A stretch of DNA of 64,000 bases from Arthrobacter sp. MYb213 (GTDB lineage: Bacteria; Actinomycetota; Actinomycetes; Actinomycetales; Micrococcaceae), in contig NZ_PCQA01000002.1 of the NCBI RefSeq assembly GCF_002979915.1, forward strand, positions 124,001-188,000, given 5' to 3'. A model generated the notes under the pieces. It did not search any database. It was given only the letters and a program-made list of their open reading frames with translations, and had not been told where the DNA came from. Position 1 is the stretch's first letter. Each line of letters opens with the position of its first letter. The translations under genes and the position numbers were made by a program. This document shows positions 17,799 through 26,551 of the stretch, piece after piece.

Positions 17799-18702
17799 AT
17801 GAACGATTCATCCCTCGTCACCATCGGCCTTCCCATCGCACTTGCGATCATCATGTTTGGCTTAGGCCTTTCCCTGACCATCAACGATTTCCGCCGAGTC
17901 GCCCGATCCCCGCAGGCCGTGGGCATCGCCCTCGTATTACAAATTCTGGTGTTGCCGTTGATCGCTTTTGGCCTGGTCGTCGCCTTTTAATGTCGACCCG
18001 CTCCTTGCCGTCGGCGTCATGCTGCTTGCCGCCTCTCCCGGAGGTCCCACGGCCAATCTTTTCAGCCACCTCTTCCGTGGCGACGTGGCACTGAACATCA
18101 CCCTCACCGCCGTCAACTCGGTACTGGCAGCATTCACCATCCCGGTGATTACTAACCTTGCGATCAACTACTTCGATGCCGATGGCGAACTAGGCCTGCA
18201 GCTTGGCAAGTTGCTCCAAGTCATGGTGATCGTGCTGATCCCCGTCGCACTAGGCATGGCGGTTCGCCGCGTTTCGAGCAACTTCGCAACACGCGCCGAC
18301 CGTCCGGTTCGCATATTCTCGATATTCGTCCTCGTGGTCGTCGCCATCGGCGCGCTACTGGGCGAAAAAGAAAACCTCGTGGAATACTTCCAACAGGTCG
18401 GATTGGCCACCGGACTCGTCTGCCTCATCAGCCTGAGTCTGGGCTACCTCGGCGCCCGACTGCTCCGACTCGGTGCACCCCAGGCGATCGCCACCTCGAT
18501 GGAAATTGGAATCCACAACACCACCATCGCTTTGACCATTGCACTGAGTGTGCTTGGCAGCACCGAAGTGGCGATCCCCGCCATCATCTACTCAATCCTG
18601 ATGTACGTTCTGGCCACGATCTTCGGCTTTGCCATCAGCCGTGAAACTCGTGCAGCTAGCAAAGCGGAGCAACAGCCGGCGAGCTCATTGCCCAACCACT
18701 AA
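17799..18702 (+). pseudogene. BASS-family (bile acid:sodium symporter) transporter, frameshifted
   Basis: Ten-helix-type secondary transporter of about 300 residues. The first part (MNDSSLVTIGLPIALAIIMF...) runs to FGLVVAF and hits TAA at 17988-17990; the rest continues in another frame from FNVDPLLAVGVMLLAASPGG (18 kb) to the end. Removing one T from the TTTT run at 17985-17988 rejoins GLVVAF and NVDPLL perfectly. BASS motifs visible are AASPGGPTANLFSHL and SMEIGIHNTTIALTIALS. Either a true +1 slippage mutation or a sequencing error; all remaining sequence is otherwise intact, so the loss is recent if real. Confidence 0.8.
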
Positions 18703-18735
18703 GCAGGGCCAAGAACTAAATGATTGACTGAGCGA

Positions 18736-18761
18736 CCGCCGCGTTACGGAAAACGCGGCGG
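18736..18761 (+). terminator. Hairpin terminator after BASS gene
   Basis: CCGCCGCGTT pairs with AACGCGGCGG around ACGGAA. A GTTTTC run follows about 10 bases later, so termination strength is uncertain. Confidence 0.55.
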
Positions 18762-19115
18762 CCGCTCGCCGTTTTCATAAGTTACGCGATGAAAATGATT
18801 CCGGTAATGGTTTCGCTCTAGTCAAACAGGGCGTGCGCCCGTACCAAGGATCCGGAGCCGAAGCATCTAGCGCCTTCCCCTATGCAATTTAAGTCGAAAC
18901 TTCTAAAGAAAGATTTCCACGGACAACGGCTTCGAAGTTTCCTCGGTTGCACTTCGAGCAATCAGCAAAAAATCCTGATTGGGACTGATGTTCATCGTTT
19001 TTTGATCTCCCAGGTGAGCTCGTCCGAACCCAATGATCATTGGAAGCAACTTGCCCCGGTGAGTGTGCGAAAACCCGCGCACCCGGTGACACGTTGTCGA
19101 GTAAAACCATATGCC
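18762..19115. other. Gene-free stretch upstream of PadR gene
   Basis: No supported gene. An open minus-strand frame (about 18903-19110) has no recognisable motif or ribosome-binding site and is not called. The stretch is lower in GC than its neighbours. Confidence 0.35.
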
Positions 19116-19144
19116 TAGACGAGTATCTAGATACAACCTATACT
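19116..19144 (+). promoter_or_regulatory. Promoter with palindromic operator for PadR pair
   Basis: A TATACT -10 box (19139-19144) ends seven bases before the ATG at 19152, implying a leaderless or nearly leaderless mRNA; TAGACG at 19116 is a weak -35 at 17-base spacing. Between them sits a perfect 12-base palindrome, GTATCTAGATAC (19123-19134), and a related half TTAGATACA overlaps the start codon. Such a site between -35 and -10 is where an autoregulating PadR dimer would block RNA polymerase. Binding is inferred. Confidence 0.55.
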
Positions 19145-19151
19145 TAGATAC

Positions 19152-19529
19152 ATGAGCGACGATGAGGTGAAATCGGCTTGGCCTACAACCTGGACCCGTG
19201 CCGCATTGGGAACGGCGGTTCTCGCCAGTCTTGAAGACGGGGCATTGCACGGTTACGGGATTGCGCAAGCCGTCAATGAGCTTGGTTTTGGACGCCCCAA
19301 AGGCGGATCTCTCTATCCGTTATTGACGGGCCTGGAAAACGACGGCGCCGTCATCGCGCAATGGGAGCAAGGACAAAACGGTCCCGGAAAACGAAATTAT
19401 GCGTTGACGCCACTTGGACATTCAAGGCTCCAAGAAGAACGTCGCGCTTGGCATGCTCTAGCCAATTCCCTCGGCGCGCAGAAAACAGATACTGACAACG
19501 ACTCGGACCCACAAGGAATGAAGCCATGA
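19152..19529 (+). CDS. PadR-family transcriptional regulator
   Basis: Winged-helix repressor of 125 residues. The PadR core is clear: LGTAVLASLEDGALHGYGIAQAV then GRPKGGSLYPLLTGLENDG and a wing with NGPGKRNYALTPLGHSRLQEE. It has a short tail, so it is a small subfamily-2 PadR. Its stop overlaps the start of the downstream membrane-protein gene (ATGA), the common arrangement of PadR plus DUF1700/HAAS-type partner. It probably represses its own promoter through the palindrome upstream; the inducing signal is unknown. Confidence 0.9.
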   Translation: MSDDEVKSAWPTTWTRAALGTAVLASLEDGALHGYGIAQAVNELGFGRPKGGSLYPLLTGLENDGAVIAQWEQGQNGPGKRNYALTPLGHSRLQEERRAWHALANSLGAQKTDTDNDSDPQGMKP

Positions 19530-20605
19530 CTCAGAACTCCGCAGAATCTGACACCGAAATCGATCTCGCCAAACTCTTCAAAGAGTTTCATGCCGCCCGT
19601 GGCCAGAAAGACGACGTTAACTGGGTAGAAACCGCTGCAGGTCGACTAATGCTCGATGACGTCAAAATTTCGGTTGCGAAACAAGCCCTAGTCGATCTGC
19701 TTCCAGTACTCAAGGACGCGCAGGAACCGGCCGAAGAACTATTTGGTGACCCAAAGATTTGGGCCAAAGAACAACAGGAACATTGGCAACAATCCGGAAC
19801 TCCTACCCAGGACCGGTACCACCTGTTTTCTTTCAAGCAGTTCACCCAAACAATCTGTATCAGCGCAGTCTTGCTCTGCATGCTAGTGACCATAGTGGCC
19901 CTGATAGATGATGGATGGACAACGGAACTGAGCTGGGCAATGTTTGGACTTCCGCTCATCATCCCGGCTATTTCCATGGGCATCAGACAGTTCTGGAATC
20001 TTGCAGTGCGAAGATTTTCACGCCTTAAGGCAATGCTCTGGACTGCAACGGCCTTCGCTGCCGCCGCGATTGCCCTCGCCGGGCTGGCCATTGCTCTTCC
20101 AGGGTCTCCGGGCACAGCATCCGCACTTTGGTATCTGGCTCCGGTACCGATGTACGCGCTCTTTTACTACCTCATCGAGAAGTTTTCAAAGCGCAATTCA
20201 CTGGCACCACGCTCAACCACGTCAAAGACTGAAGTCCCATCACACGAGGAATGGATCCGCCAGCTCCAGGAAAACCTCCGACTTCGTGATGACATTAGCG
20301 ACCGACGGATTCGTGTCATCGTCGAAGATACCCGCGCATTCGCCGTAGATGCCGAGGCATCGCTGCCTACGGAATTCGGCACGCCGGAGAGCTACGCAGC
20401 AAGCTTCGCGCCCAATACTTCATTCCGCGCACGCCGCGAAGCATTGGGCTGGACTGTTGGAAGCGTACTTATAGCGTTGCTGCTTCTTGTTTCAATAGAC
20501 AACGCACAATCGCTCTTCTCCTGGCAGTCCGTGGTCTTCGCGGCATTGCTCGTCGGAGCGATCTGCTACGCGGTCCAGGGTTGGCGGAAGTCTTGTAGGA
20601 ATTAG
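19526..20605 (+). CDS. PadR-linked membrane protein
   Basis: Protein of 359 residues with an N-terminal soluble part of about 105 residues rich in helices (FHAARGQKDDVNWVETAAGRL, DLLPVLKDAQEPAEELFGDP), which resembles the HAAS/DUF1700 signalling domain often paired with PadR. Then come about five membrane helices (110-225), a soluble loop containing a second short helical segment (LPTEFGTPESYAASFAP, about 277) and two C-terminal helices. It probably senses an envelope signal or modulates the regulator; this is inferred from gene pairing and coupling only. Confidence 0.75.
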   Translation: MTQNSAESDTEIDLAKLFKEFHAARGQKDDVNWVETAAGRLMLDDVKISVAKQALVDLLPVLKDAQEPAEELFGDPKIWAKEQQEHWQQSGTPTQDRYHLFSFKQFTQTICISAVLLCMLVTIVALIDDGWTTELSWAMFGLPLIIPAISMGIRQFWNLAVRRFSRLKAMLWTATAFAAAAIALAGLAIALPGSPGTASALWYLAPVPMYALFYYLIEKFSKRNSLAPRSTTSKTEVPSHEEWIRQLQENLRLRDDISDRRIRVIVEDTRAFAVDAEASLPTEFGTPESYAASFAPNTSFRARREALGWTVGSVLIALLLLVSIDNAQSLFSWQSVVFAALLVGAICYAVQGWRKSCRN

Positions 20606-20696
20606 CAGTACTGCCCAAAGTGTTGAACCCTCAGGCGACCCTCAATGGAGTAATCACCGCGAATTATTCAGCAACATGATCCTCTGCAGTCCCAAC
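20606..20696. other. Spacer
   Basis: Short AT-richer spacer between the PadR operon and the HigA remnant; nothing recognised. Confidence 0.3.
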
Positions 20697-20890
20697 TCAT
20701 AGCGTCTGCAAATTCAGCCAAAACCGTGGGTCGATCCCAAAATAACGCCCGAGTCGAAGCGCGATGTCAGCGGTAAGCACGCGCTGACCATGCACTATTT
20801 CGCTAATACGGCTTGGTGTAACTCCGATCGAGACCGCAAGCTTGTTCTGGGTAATCACGAAAGCGTTGATCCTTCACCCGAATGCTGCAT
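20697..20890 (-). pseudogene. higA: HigA-type antitoxin remnant
   Basis: The minus strand encodes an uninterrupted HigA C-terminal part: ITQNKLAVSIGVTPSRISEI, VHGQRVLTADIALRLGRYFG and IDPRFWLNLQTL, ending in TGA at 20697. The XRE helix-turn-helix and the FWLNLQ signature are diagnostic of the HigA/VapA family. Upstream, the expected HPGEILxEEF start appears only as HSGEG in another frame and no ATG with a ribosome-binding site exists. About 15-20 N-terminal residues are thus lost by deletion or frameshift. No HigB toxin gene is recognisable to the right (20891-21083), where HigB would lie. Confidence 0.7.
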
Positions 20891-21083
20891 TGCCCCGCTC
20901 TGGGGCGTGTATGAGATACAGGTCAAAGTTCAGGAATCACGGTTCGACACGAAGAGGCTGGTATGCAAATCCGCTACGAGATATTCCGATAATTCTGTAG
21001 CTAGTTGCTGTTTTTGAGCAGCTTGTGCGGACCGTTCAGTGATTGAACTAGGTTCAGCGACTGCAGATGACTAGGCTGAGTAG

Positions 21084-21791
21084 ATGGCGACAGTTATCCT
21101 CGTGCGGCACGGCCGCACCACGGCCAATGCAACCGGACTTCTAGCCGGACGGACTCCGGGGGTGAGTCTCGATGAGCTTGGTCAGCAACAGGCAACTACG
21201 GCCGGCGAGCGCCTCGCGCGCGTGCCACTGGTCGGGGTGGTTTCCAGCCCACTTCAGCGCTGTCAGCAGACCGCGCAGTACATCCTCGATCGGCAGCCCG
21301 GCACCCCCTACGCTCCCACCGAAGACGACCTGACCGAGTGCGATTACGGCCAATGGCAGGGACGCATGCTCAGCGAGCTAGCTACCGAAAAATTGTGGCC
21401 GGTTGTTCAGTCCCAACCCTCGGCGGTCACCTTTCCCGGCGGCGAATCCATGGCCACGATGCAGTCCCGCTCGGTGGCCGCAATTCGACGTCACGATGCA
21501 GCCTTTGAGGCGGAGCACGGTCCAGGAGCGGTCTGGGCGGCGGTCGCTCATGGGGATATCATCAAGTCGATCCTCGCCGACGCGCTGGGCATGCACTTGG
21601 ACATGTTCCAGCGTCTCAATGTGGGCCCCGCATCGATTTCGATCGTGCATTATGGCGCCAACCGCCCTACCGTCCACGCGATCAACACCGATGCCGGCGA
21701 CCTATCCTGGCTGTCGACTACTACCCACGCAGCCGATGCGCCCGTCGGTGGCGGCGCAGGAACACAAACTACACCCACTAGCGGAGCATAA
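21084..21791 (+). CDS. Histidine phosphatase family protein (MSMEG_4193 type)
   Basis: Histidine phosphatase superfamily member of 235 residues. The catalytic RHG motif is LVRHGRTTANATG at residue 7; SSPLQRCQQTAQYI (about 56) and the second catalytic His in VWAAVAHGDIIKSILAD (about 155) complete the site. In actinobacteria this subfamily forms a conserved trio with the next two genes (DUF3090 and SCO1664 families), seen here with 9- and 5-base spacings. The biological substrate is not known. Confidence 0.9.
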   Translation: MATVILVRHGRTTANATGLLAGRTPGVSLDELGQQQATTAGERLARVPLVGVVSSPLQRCQQTAQYILDRQPGTPYAPTEDDLTECDYGQWQGRMLSELATEKLWPVVQSQPSAVTFPGGESMATMQSRSVAAIRRHDAAFEAEHGPGAVWAAVAHGDIIKSILADALGMHLDMFQRLNVGPASISIVHYGANRPTVHAINTDAGDLSWLSTTTHAADAPVGGGAGTQTTPTSGA

Positions 21792-21800
21792 GATATTTAT

Positions 21801-22334
21801 ATGCCTACACGTATTCACGAATTTTCTTGGCCCGATAGGGTCGTTGTCGGCGTCATCGGGCTTCCCGGTGACCGTACGTTCTACCTCCAGGTGCGCACGG
21901 GCAAGGAGATTGTCAGTGTTGTGCTGGAGAAACAGCAGGCCGCGCAGCTCGCGGAGAACATCGATGACATTCTTGATCAGTTGCTCACCGTGGATGGGAA
22001 TCCCTTCAGCATTCCCACCGGCACTCCGATCGAGCTAGTGGACAATGACCCGCTCGAAGTTGATCAGGAGCAGTTCCGCACCGGCGCGATGAGCCTGGGC
22101 TGGGACCCTTCCACCTCGCAGATCGTCATCGAGGCCCACCCGATTCCGGATGAAGATCCAGACGTGGCTCCCGTTGAAGAGACCGAAATGCTGCGCGTGC
22201 GGATGCCGGTGGGTACCGCCCGTGCCTTCGCTAAGCGCACCCGCGAGATCGTGGATGCCGGGCGTCCGATGTGCACCCTATGCGGTTATCCGATGGACGC
22301 AGACGGACACACCTGCACCATCACCGAAAACTGA
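21801..22334 (+). CDS. DUF3090 family protein
   Basis: Conserved actinobacterial protein of 177 residues. It starts MPTRIHEFSWPDRVVVGVIG and has ENIDDILDQLL near residue 50; the C-terminus contains a small cysteine cluster CTLCGYPMDADGHTC, a likely metal-binding knuckle. DUF3090 proteins are always found with the preceding phosphatase and the following SCO1664 protein. Function unknown. Confidence 0.9.
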   Translation: MPTRIHEFSWPDRVVVGVIGLPGDRTFYLQVRTGKEIVSVVLEKQQAAQLAENIDDILDQLLTVDGNPFSIPTGTPIELVDNDPLEVDQEQFRTGAMSLGWDPSTSQIVIEAHPIPDEDPDVAPVEETEMLRVRMPVGTARAFAKRTREIVDAGRPMCTLCGYPMDADGHTCTITEN

Positions 22335-22339
22335 TACAC

Positions 22340-23101
22340 GTGGCTGAGCTGATGACCACCGAGCTCACGCTCACCGGCCGACTCACCACGGCGTCAAACG
22401 CAACTTTCCTGGGCAACATCGCAGAGAACGTCGTCGTTTATAAGCCGATCGCCGGGGAGAATCCGCTGTGGGATTTCCCCGACGGTCAGCTGGCTCACCG
22501 GGAGGTCGCCGCCTATCTGGTCTCGGAAGCCTTGGGCTGGAATATCGTGCCACATACTTGGCTGCGTGAGGCTCAGTTTGGCGAAGGCATGGTGCAGCTG
22601 TGGCAAGAGCAAGATCGTGAGGAAAACGCTATCGATCTGGTCCCTGCCCAGAGCGTTCCGCAGGCTGGTTGGAAACAGGTTTTTCAAGGTCGAGGCGAGA
22701 ACGGTGAATTGCTTGCCCTCGTTCATGAGGACTCCCCCGCATTGCGACGTATGGCGGTATTTGATGTCATCGTTAATAACGCCGACCGCAAAGGCAACCA
22801 CATCCTAGCGATGACCGGTGGACACCGATACGGTGTGGACCATGGACTGACCTTTCACCGCGAGCATAAGTTGCGCACGGTGCTGTGGGGCTGGGTTGGC
22901 GAAGCACTCACCGATGAAGAGCACGAGGGCGTCGCTCGGATTAGCGAGGCACTCAATGCTGAGCTGGGGCAAAAGCTCGCGGAGCTCATCACCGCAGAGG
23001 AACTCGCATCCCTTGCGCAGCGCTGTGAGCAGCTGCTTTCTACCGGCAAATTTCCTAGCCCGAGCGGTGAGATGCCAGCGGTCCCCTGGCCATTGTTCTA
23101 A
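22340..23101 (+). CDS. SCO1664 family protein (PI3/4-kinase-like fold)
   Basis: Protein of 253 residues, third member of the conserved trio. It has kinase-like features: NVVVYKPIAGENPLWDFPDG (nucleotide-binding Lys), FDVIVNNADRKGNHIL (catalytic DxxxN-like loop, about residue 140) and RYGVDHGLTFHRE (metal-binding DHG). These resemble the bacterial PI3/4-kinase-like/HipA-type fold. The start is uncertain: GTG at 22340 or ATG at 22352; neither has a clear ribosome-binding site, suggesting coupling to DUF3090. In many relatives mshC follows; here it does not. Confidence 0.85.
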   Translation: MAELMTTELTLTGRLTTASNATFLGNIAENVVVYKPIAGENPLWDFPDGQLAHREVAAYLVSEALGWNIVPHTWLREAQFGEGMVQLWQEQDREENAIDLVPAQSVPQAGWKQVFQGRGENGELLALVHEDSPALRRMAVFDVIVNNADRKGNHILAMTGGHRYGVDHGLTFHREHKLRTVLWGWVGEALTDEEHEGVARISEALNAELGQKLAELITAEELASLAQRCEQLLSTGKFPSPSGEMPAVPWPLF

Positions 23102-23290
23102 ACGAACAGAGCAAGGCGAACAATGGCCTTACGAGCTTCGCGAGTCCGCGCTTCGTGTCCAAACACCGTGCGTTGGAGATTTTCCGCAATGACCCTTGAA
23201 CTGCCGGCGAGTAAGTCCGTCGCGGCAATGTTGCACAATTAGATGCCCGCGGATTTGCCGTGTAGCCGCGGCACGCCATAGCCTGCATCT

Positions 23291-23677
23291 ATGCGCCCCC
23301 AAACTAACCGCAGCAAAGGCGAGGAACTCAGCCAAGCCGAACGCGACATCCTATCCTTGCTATGCAGCGGAACCGATACCGAATCAGCAAAAGCACGTGA
23401 GCAGTTGGCGTTCTCGCACTGGGATGGGTTCCAATTCGACGAGTGCGAATGCTTCCTTATCGCAGTCACCAAGGCCCCTGGTCGTAAGCGCATCTCCCAT
23501 GGCGGCGGACCGTTTTCTTCGGTGACCGTGTTTCAAAACGAAAAAGCTTTGGGACACTTAGATCTTTGGGTTATCGACGGTTACCTTTACTCCCTGGACT
23601 ACATGCCGTTCGAAGATGATCCCGGATACATGCCGTTGACTAATGAGTACACCTTCGATTTCATCGGCAGGCAGTAA
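23291..23677 (+). CDS. Hypothetical protein
   Basis: Small soluble protein of 128 residues. The N-terminal helix (GEELSQAERDILSLLCSG) is followed by a beta-rich part with FDECECFLIAVTKAPG, GHLDLWVIDGYLYSLDYMPF and a C-terminal YTFDF. Proteins of this shape occur as polymorphic-toxin immunity proteins, but I cannot assign it. No obvious ribosome-binding site, so a leaderless start is possible. Confidence 0.6.
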   Translation: MRPQTNRSKGEELSQAERDILSLLCSGTDTESAKAREQLAFSHWDGFQFDECECFLIAVTKAPGRKRISHGGGPFSSVTVFQNEKALGHLDLWVIDGYLYSLDYMPFEDDPGYMPLTNEYTFDFIGRQ

Positions 23678-23762
23678 CAACTAATTCCCGCTGTTTACCG
23701 CCGCTAGTCTGCGCTTTGTCGCCAGTGTCGCCCACCTCCGCAGAGCTATTAAAGCCCCCGCG

Positions 23763-23999
23763 TCAATCGCTGTTAGTTTTTTGAGAACGAGCGGTGCCGT
23801 CGTCCTTCTGATCTCGCAACGCAGTCGCCACGGCCGTTCCTAGCGCGAACACCAATGCAATCCAAAGATTCTCTATGGCTTCTAGTGGCGCTCTGCCCGA
23901 GATCCAGCAATACACACCAATCAGCAAGGCCAGGCCAAAAACCGAGATAGCGAGGTAAAGCGCAACGCGTTTTCTGGCAACCCAGAAAATTTTTCCCAC
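23763..23999 (-). CDS. Small two-helix membrane protein
   Basis: Short protein of 78 residues with two hydrophobic segments (VALYLAISVFGLALLIGVYC and LWIALVFALGTAVATAL) and charged tails (ARKRV at the start; DQKDDGTARSQKTNSD at the end). GTG at 23999 is chosen because GAGG lies six bases upstream; the frame is open 15 codons further. Function unknown. Confidence 0.55.
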   Translation of the reverse strand: MGKIFWVARKRVALYLAISVFGLALLIGVYCWISGRAPLEAIENLWIALVFALGTAVATALRDQKDDGTARSQKTNSD

Positions 24000-24235
24000 C
24001 AAAGTACCTCGCAAATTAAGAACCTTTGAGTACCTCGACAACAATAGGGGGCGGTCCGAAGCAGAACAAGGACCATGGTTTTAGTCTGTCGGAACGTCCC
24101 CTGCGAATCAGGTGGTGAAGCCAAAGCAGATCTAGAGCAATGAGCCTAGATTACTTAGACTTCGAATATAAATTCCACCAAGGTCTGATACGTAGCAACT
24201 TCATGACGCTTCCACGCTCTAGCCGTAGATTGTCC

Positions 24236-24727
24236 TCACCCTTGGTACTTCGTCAACAGAGAGGTGGGAAGGTGGCAGGAATCCTCGGGGAAACGTGCGA
24301 GCCGGTCTTGATGCTCTTCCGCGCTTCGCACATAGGTGGCAAGCGGCAGTACCTCGACCGCGATGCGATCCGCATCATCCCTCTCAGCGATGAACGCCCG
24401 AGCCTCGTCGAGGTGGGCCGGCGTAGTGGAATACACACCAGTGCGGTACTTCAGACCGGTATCCGGTCCCTGGTGGTTCACGCTGTAAGGATCGATAATT
24501 TCAAACAGGTACGCCATCAGTTGCTCGACATTAACAACCGTCGGATCAAAACGGGTTCGAACGCATTCCGCATAACCGTCGTAGTCGCTATCGATGTCTC
24601 CGCTGGCACCGTTGGCTCTTCCAGCTTCCGTGAATGTCACGCCGTCCAGCGTCGCGATGAAAGCCTGCACACCCCAGAGGCAACCGCCGGCCAAATAAAT
24701 CTCTTCAACCTCACGCTGCGCATCCAT
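24236..24727 (-). CDS. msrA: Peptide methionine sulfoxide reductase MsrA
   Basis: Reduces the S-diastereomer of methionine sulfoxide in proteins. Active-site motif AGGCLWGVQAF is at about residue 14; most MsrA have GCFWG, so Phe is Leu here, but the catalytic Cys is kept. Further family blocks are SDYDGYAECVRTRFDPTVVN, LMAYLFEIIDPYSVNHQGPD and GLKYRTGVYST. The start is taken at MDAQREVEE; two upstream in-frame Met codons are possible. The C-terminus lacks the common resolving-Cys tail, apart from DSCHLPTS. Confidence 0.85.
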   Translation of the reverse strand: MDAQREVEEIYLAGGCLWGVQAFIATLDGVTFTEAGRANGASGDIDSDYDGYAECVRTRFDPTVVNVEQLMAYLFEIIDPYSVNHQGPDTGLKYRTGVYSTTPAHLDEARAFIAERDDADRIAVEVLPLATYVRSAEEHQDRLARFPEDSCHLPTSLLTKYQG

Positions 24728-24804
24728 AATGCCGATCTTACTGCCAGCCATGTGTGGAGCCATCGTTGGATGAAGCGATACTCAGGCACGACGTTCTCCG
24801 GTAT

Positions 24805-25164
24805 CTACCGGTTCTGACGAACTGTCGTCAGCTCAACCCGGTCATTTCCAACCGCATCACAGGTGATCGTCGTATCGGCAATCGTGAAGCTATTGCCCTG
24901 AGTACAAGTTGGTTCTACCCCTCCTGCTTGGAAATGGGCTTCGCCACCTTCCAACGCCGACACTAGGCGAATGCGGTCTGCGGAGCGCAACCCATGGTCG
25001 CTGTTGTAAGGTCGCGGGAAGCTGTGGAACTGGTCACCTTGAATCATGATTGAACAGTTGCTCTTCGTATCGCATTTGGAACTCCACCTGTCGCAGGCGG
25101 TCAACGGCAAGACGAGGACAGCGATAGCGGTGGTAGCAAGAAATGCTCGGGTAGGGTGTCGCAT
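24805..25164 (-). CDS. Putative lipoprotein
   Basis: Secreted lipoprotein of 119 residues. The signal peptide MRHPTRAFLATTAIAVLVLP ends in the lipobox LTAC, so the mature protein would be anchored to the membrane through Cys24. The mature part contains four further cysteines (SSKCDTKSNC, PTCTQG, ITCDAVG), suggesting two disulfides. Not recognised otherwise. The Met at 25164 is used because it begins the signal peptide; the open frame extends 26 codons upstream. Confidence 0.65.
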   Translation of the reverse strand: MRHPTRAFLATTAIAVLVLPLTACDRWSSKCDTKSNCSIMIQGDQFHSFPRPYNSDHGLRSADRIRLVSALEGGEAHFQAGGVEPTCTQGNSFTIADTTITCDAVGNDRVELTTVRQNR

Positions 25165-25613
25165 GCGCCTCGCGTCCTTCAATATCTGGGTTATGGATAG
25201 AACTCGCTCCGGGCGGCTGATCTGCTCCGCTCTGGACTTCACGAGACGGTCAAGCTCAGATGCATAATACTTGCCCCACTTAGCCTACCTAGTGACGCAC
25301 TGAGCGGTCGAAACGAGGACGCGAAGGACCCTGACTTTGTTTAGCCAGCTCCTTATGAGGCATCCGTCGGCCTTGTTTCCACAGACCCTACGACTTCACC
25401 GCTACGAAGCTGAGCGACGCAAGCGCCTAATGAGTTGTGAGAAATACTGCTGAAGACGAGCACGAGGCTAAAGGCCGCCAAGCGTTCAGTGTGGTCAGCC
25501 CGAGCGCAGGGCGGACATAATCCTGCAGCTGGTGCCAGTGGAATATTCTTCACGGATTGAATGTTGCCGATTAATGGCACATGCCGCATTTTTACCCGTA
25601 GAAAGATTGATAA
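25165..25613. other. Gene-free stretch
   Basis: No supported gene. A minus-strand frame at 25353-25589 has no recognised motif or ribosome-binding site. Promoters for the lipoprotein (leftward) and the SDR gene (rightward) must lie here, but I see no convincing boxes. Confidence 0.35.
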
Positions 25614-26309
25614 ATGAGCACGCTAGTGATTGTAGGAGCGGGGCCAGGGCTCGGACTCAGTCTTGCTAAGAAGTTCGGCAAGAAGAACTTCAATGTAGCT
25701 TTGATCGCACGGAATCAAGAGAGTCTCGACAACTTCCAGAGCTCGTTGTCTGAAATGAATATCAAGAGCGCGGGCTTCGCTGCCGACGTGACGAATGAGC
25801 AACAGATTGCGGATGCGTTCTCACAAGTGCGAGCAACGTTCGGCCAGATTGATGTACTCGTCTACAACGCAGGCGTGATCGCACCGGTTTCTGCCGCGCA
25901 GACAACAGCACAAATTGCGAATCAGCACATGCAGGTGAATATCATTGGCGGAATCTCGGCCGCACAGCAGGTGATTCCTGAGATGGTTGAAAGACAGCAG
26001 GGAGCCATCTTCTTCACCGGCGGTGGAGCTACCGAACTAACCGTGACCCCAATCTTGACTACGTTGAGCATTGGCAAGTCAGGACTGCGCAGTTACGCGC
26101 ATTGCCTCCACGAGGAGCTGGCGACCCAGGGAATCTACGTGGGCATGCTTTCCATCGCGGGAGTCATCGAAGAAGGAACATACTTCTCCCCCGACAATAT
26201 AGCGGACGAATACGTTGATATGTACGAGAAACGTGATGGCGCTGAACGCTTTTATATCGACGAATCTGAGGATTCGGATGCAGTTTTGAAGGACACCTAC
26301 ACTAACTAA
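25614..26309 (+). CDS. SDR-family protein with altered catalytic motif
   Basis: Short-chain dehydrogenase fold of 231 residues. The cofactor loop VIVGAGPGLGLSLAKKFG (GxxxGxG), LIARNQE and VLVYNAGVIAP are classical. In the catalytic region, TPILTTLSIGKSGLRSYA aligns with PxxxxYxxxK, with the Tyr replaced by Leu while Lys is kept. Such Tyr-less members exist, often still binding NAD(P). The substrate is unknown. It is the last gene before the ychF-tail array and points toward it. Confidence 0.8.
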   Translation: MSTLVIVGAGPGLGLSLAKKFGKKNFNVALIARNQESLDNFQSSLSEMNIKSAGFAADVTNEQQIADAFSQVRATFGQIDVLVYNAGVIAPVSAAQTTAQIANQHMQVNIIGGISAAQQVIPEMVERQQGAIFFTGGGATELTVTPILTTLSIGKSGLRSYAHCLHEELATQGIYVGMLSIAGVIEEGTYFSPDNIADEYVDMYEKRDGAERFYIDESEDSDAVLKDTYTN

Positions 26310-26551
26310 GTTGCGACCTGAGCTGACCATCCTCACGTGGCAGCTCAACCTGGGCTAATAGGTCATTCAACGTACTTCCCAGGAGCTAAACAATCTGGCA
26401 CTATCACTGCTAGAAAATGAAGCCTCTATATTGAATGCCACGCTACAGACAAGGGCGCCATCCGGTCTGAGTAACCGGATTCACCATAGCCTGATTAAAT
26501 CGCATGATATGACCGTAGCAATAGTAAAAGAACGCCTCTTAAATGAGTTTC
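26310..26551. other. AT-rich spacer at left edge of array
   Basis: Visibly AT-richer than neighbours; no gene recognised. It ends in the hairpin at 26552-26578. Confidence 0.35.

Noticed and set aside
25353-25589. Minus-strand 78-residue frame
   Set aside because: No motif, no ribosome-binding site; not distinguishable from chance.
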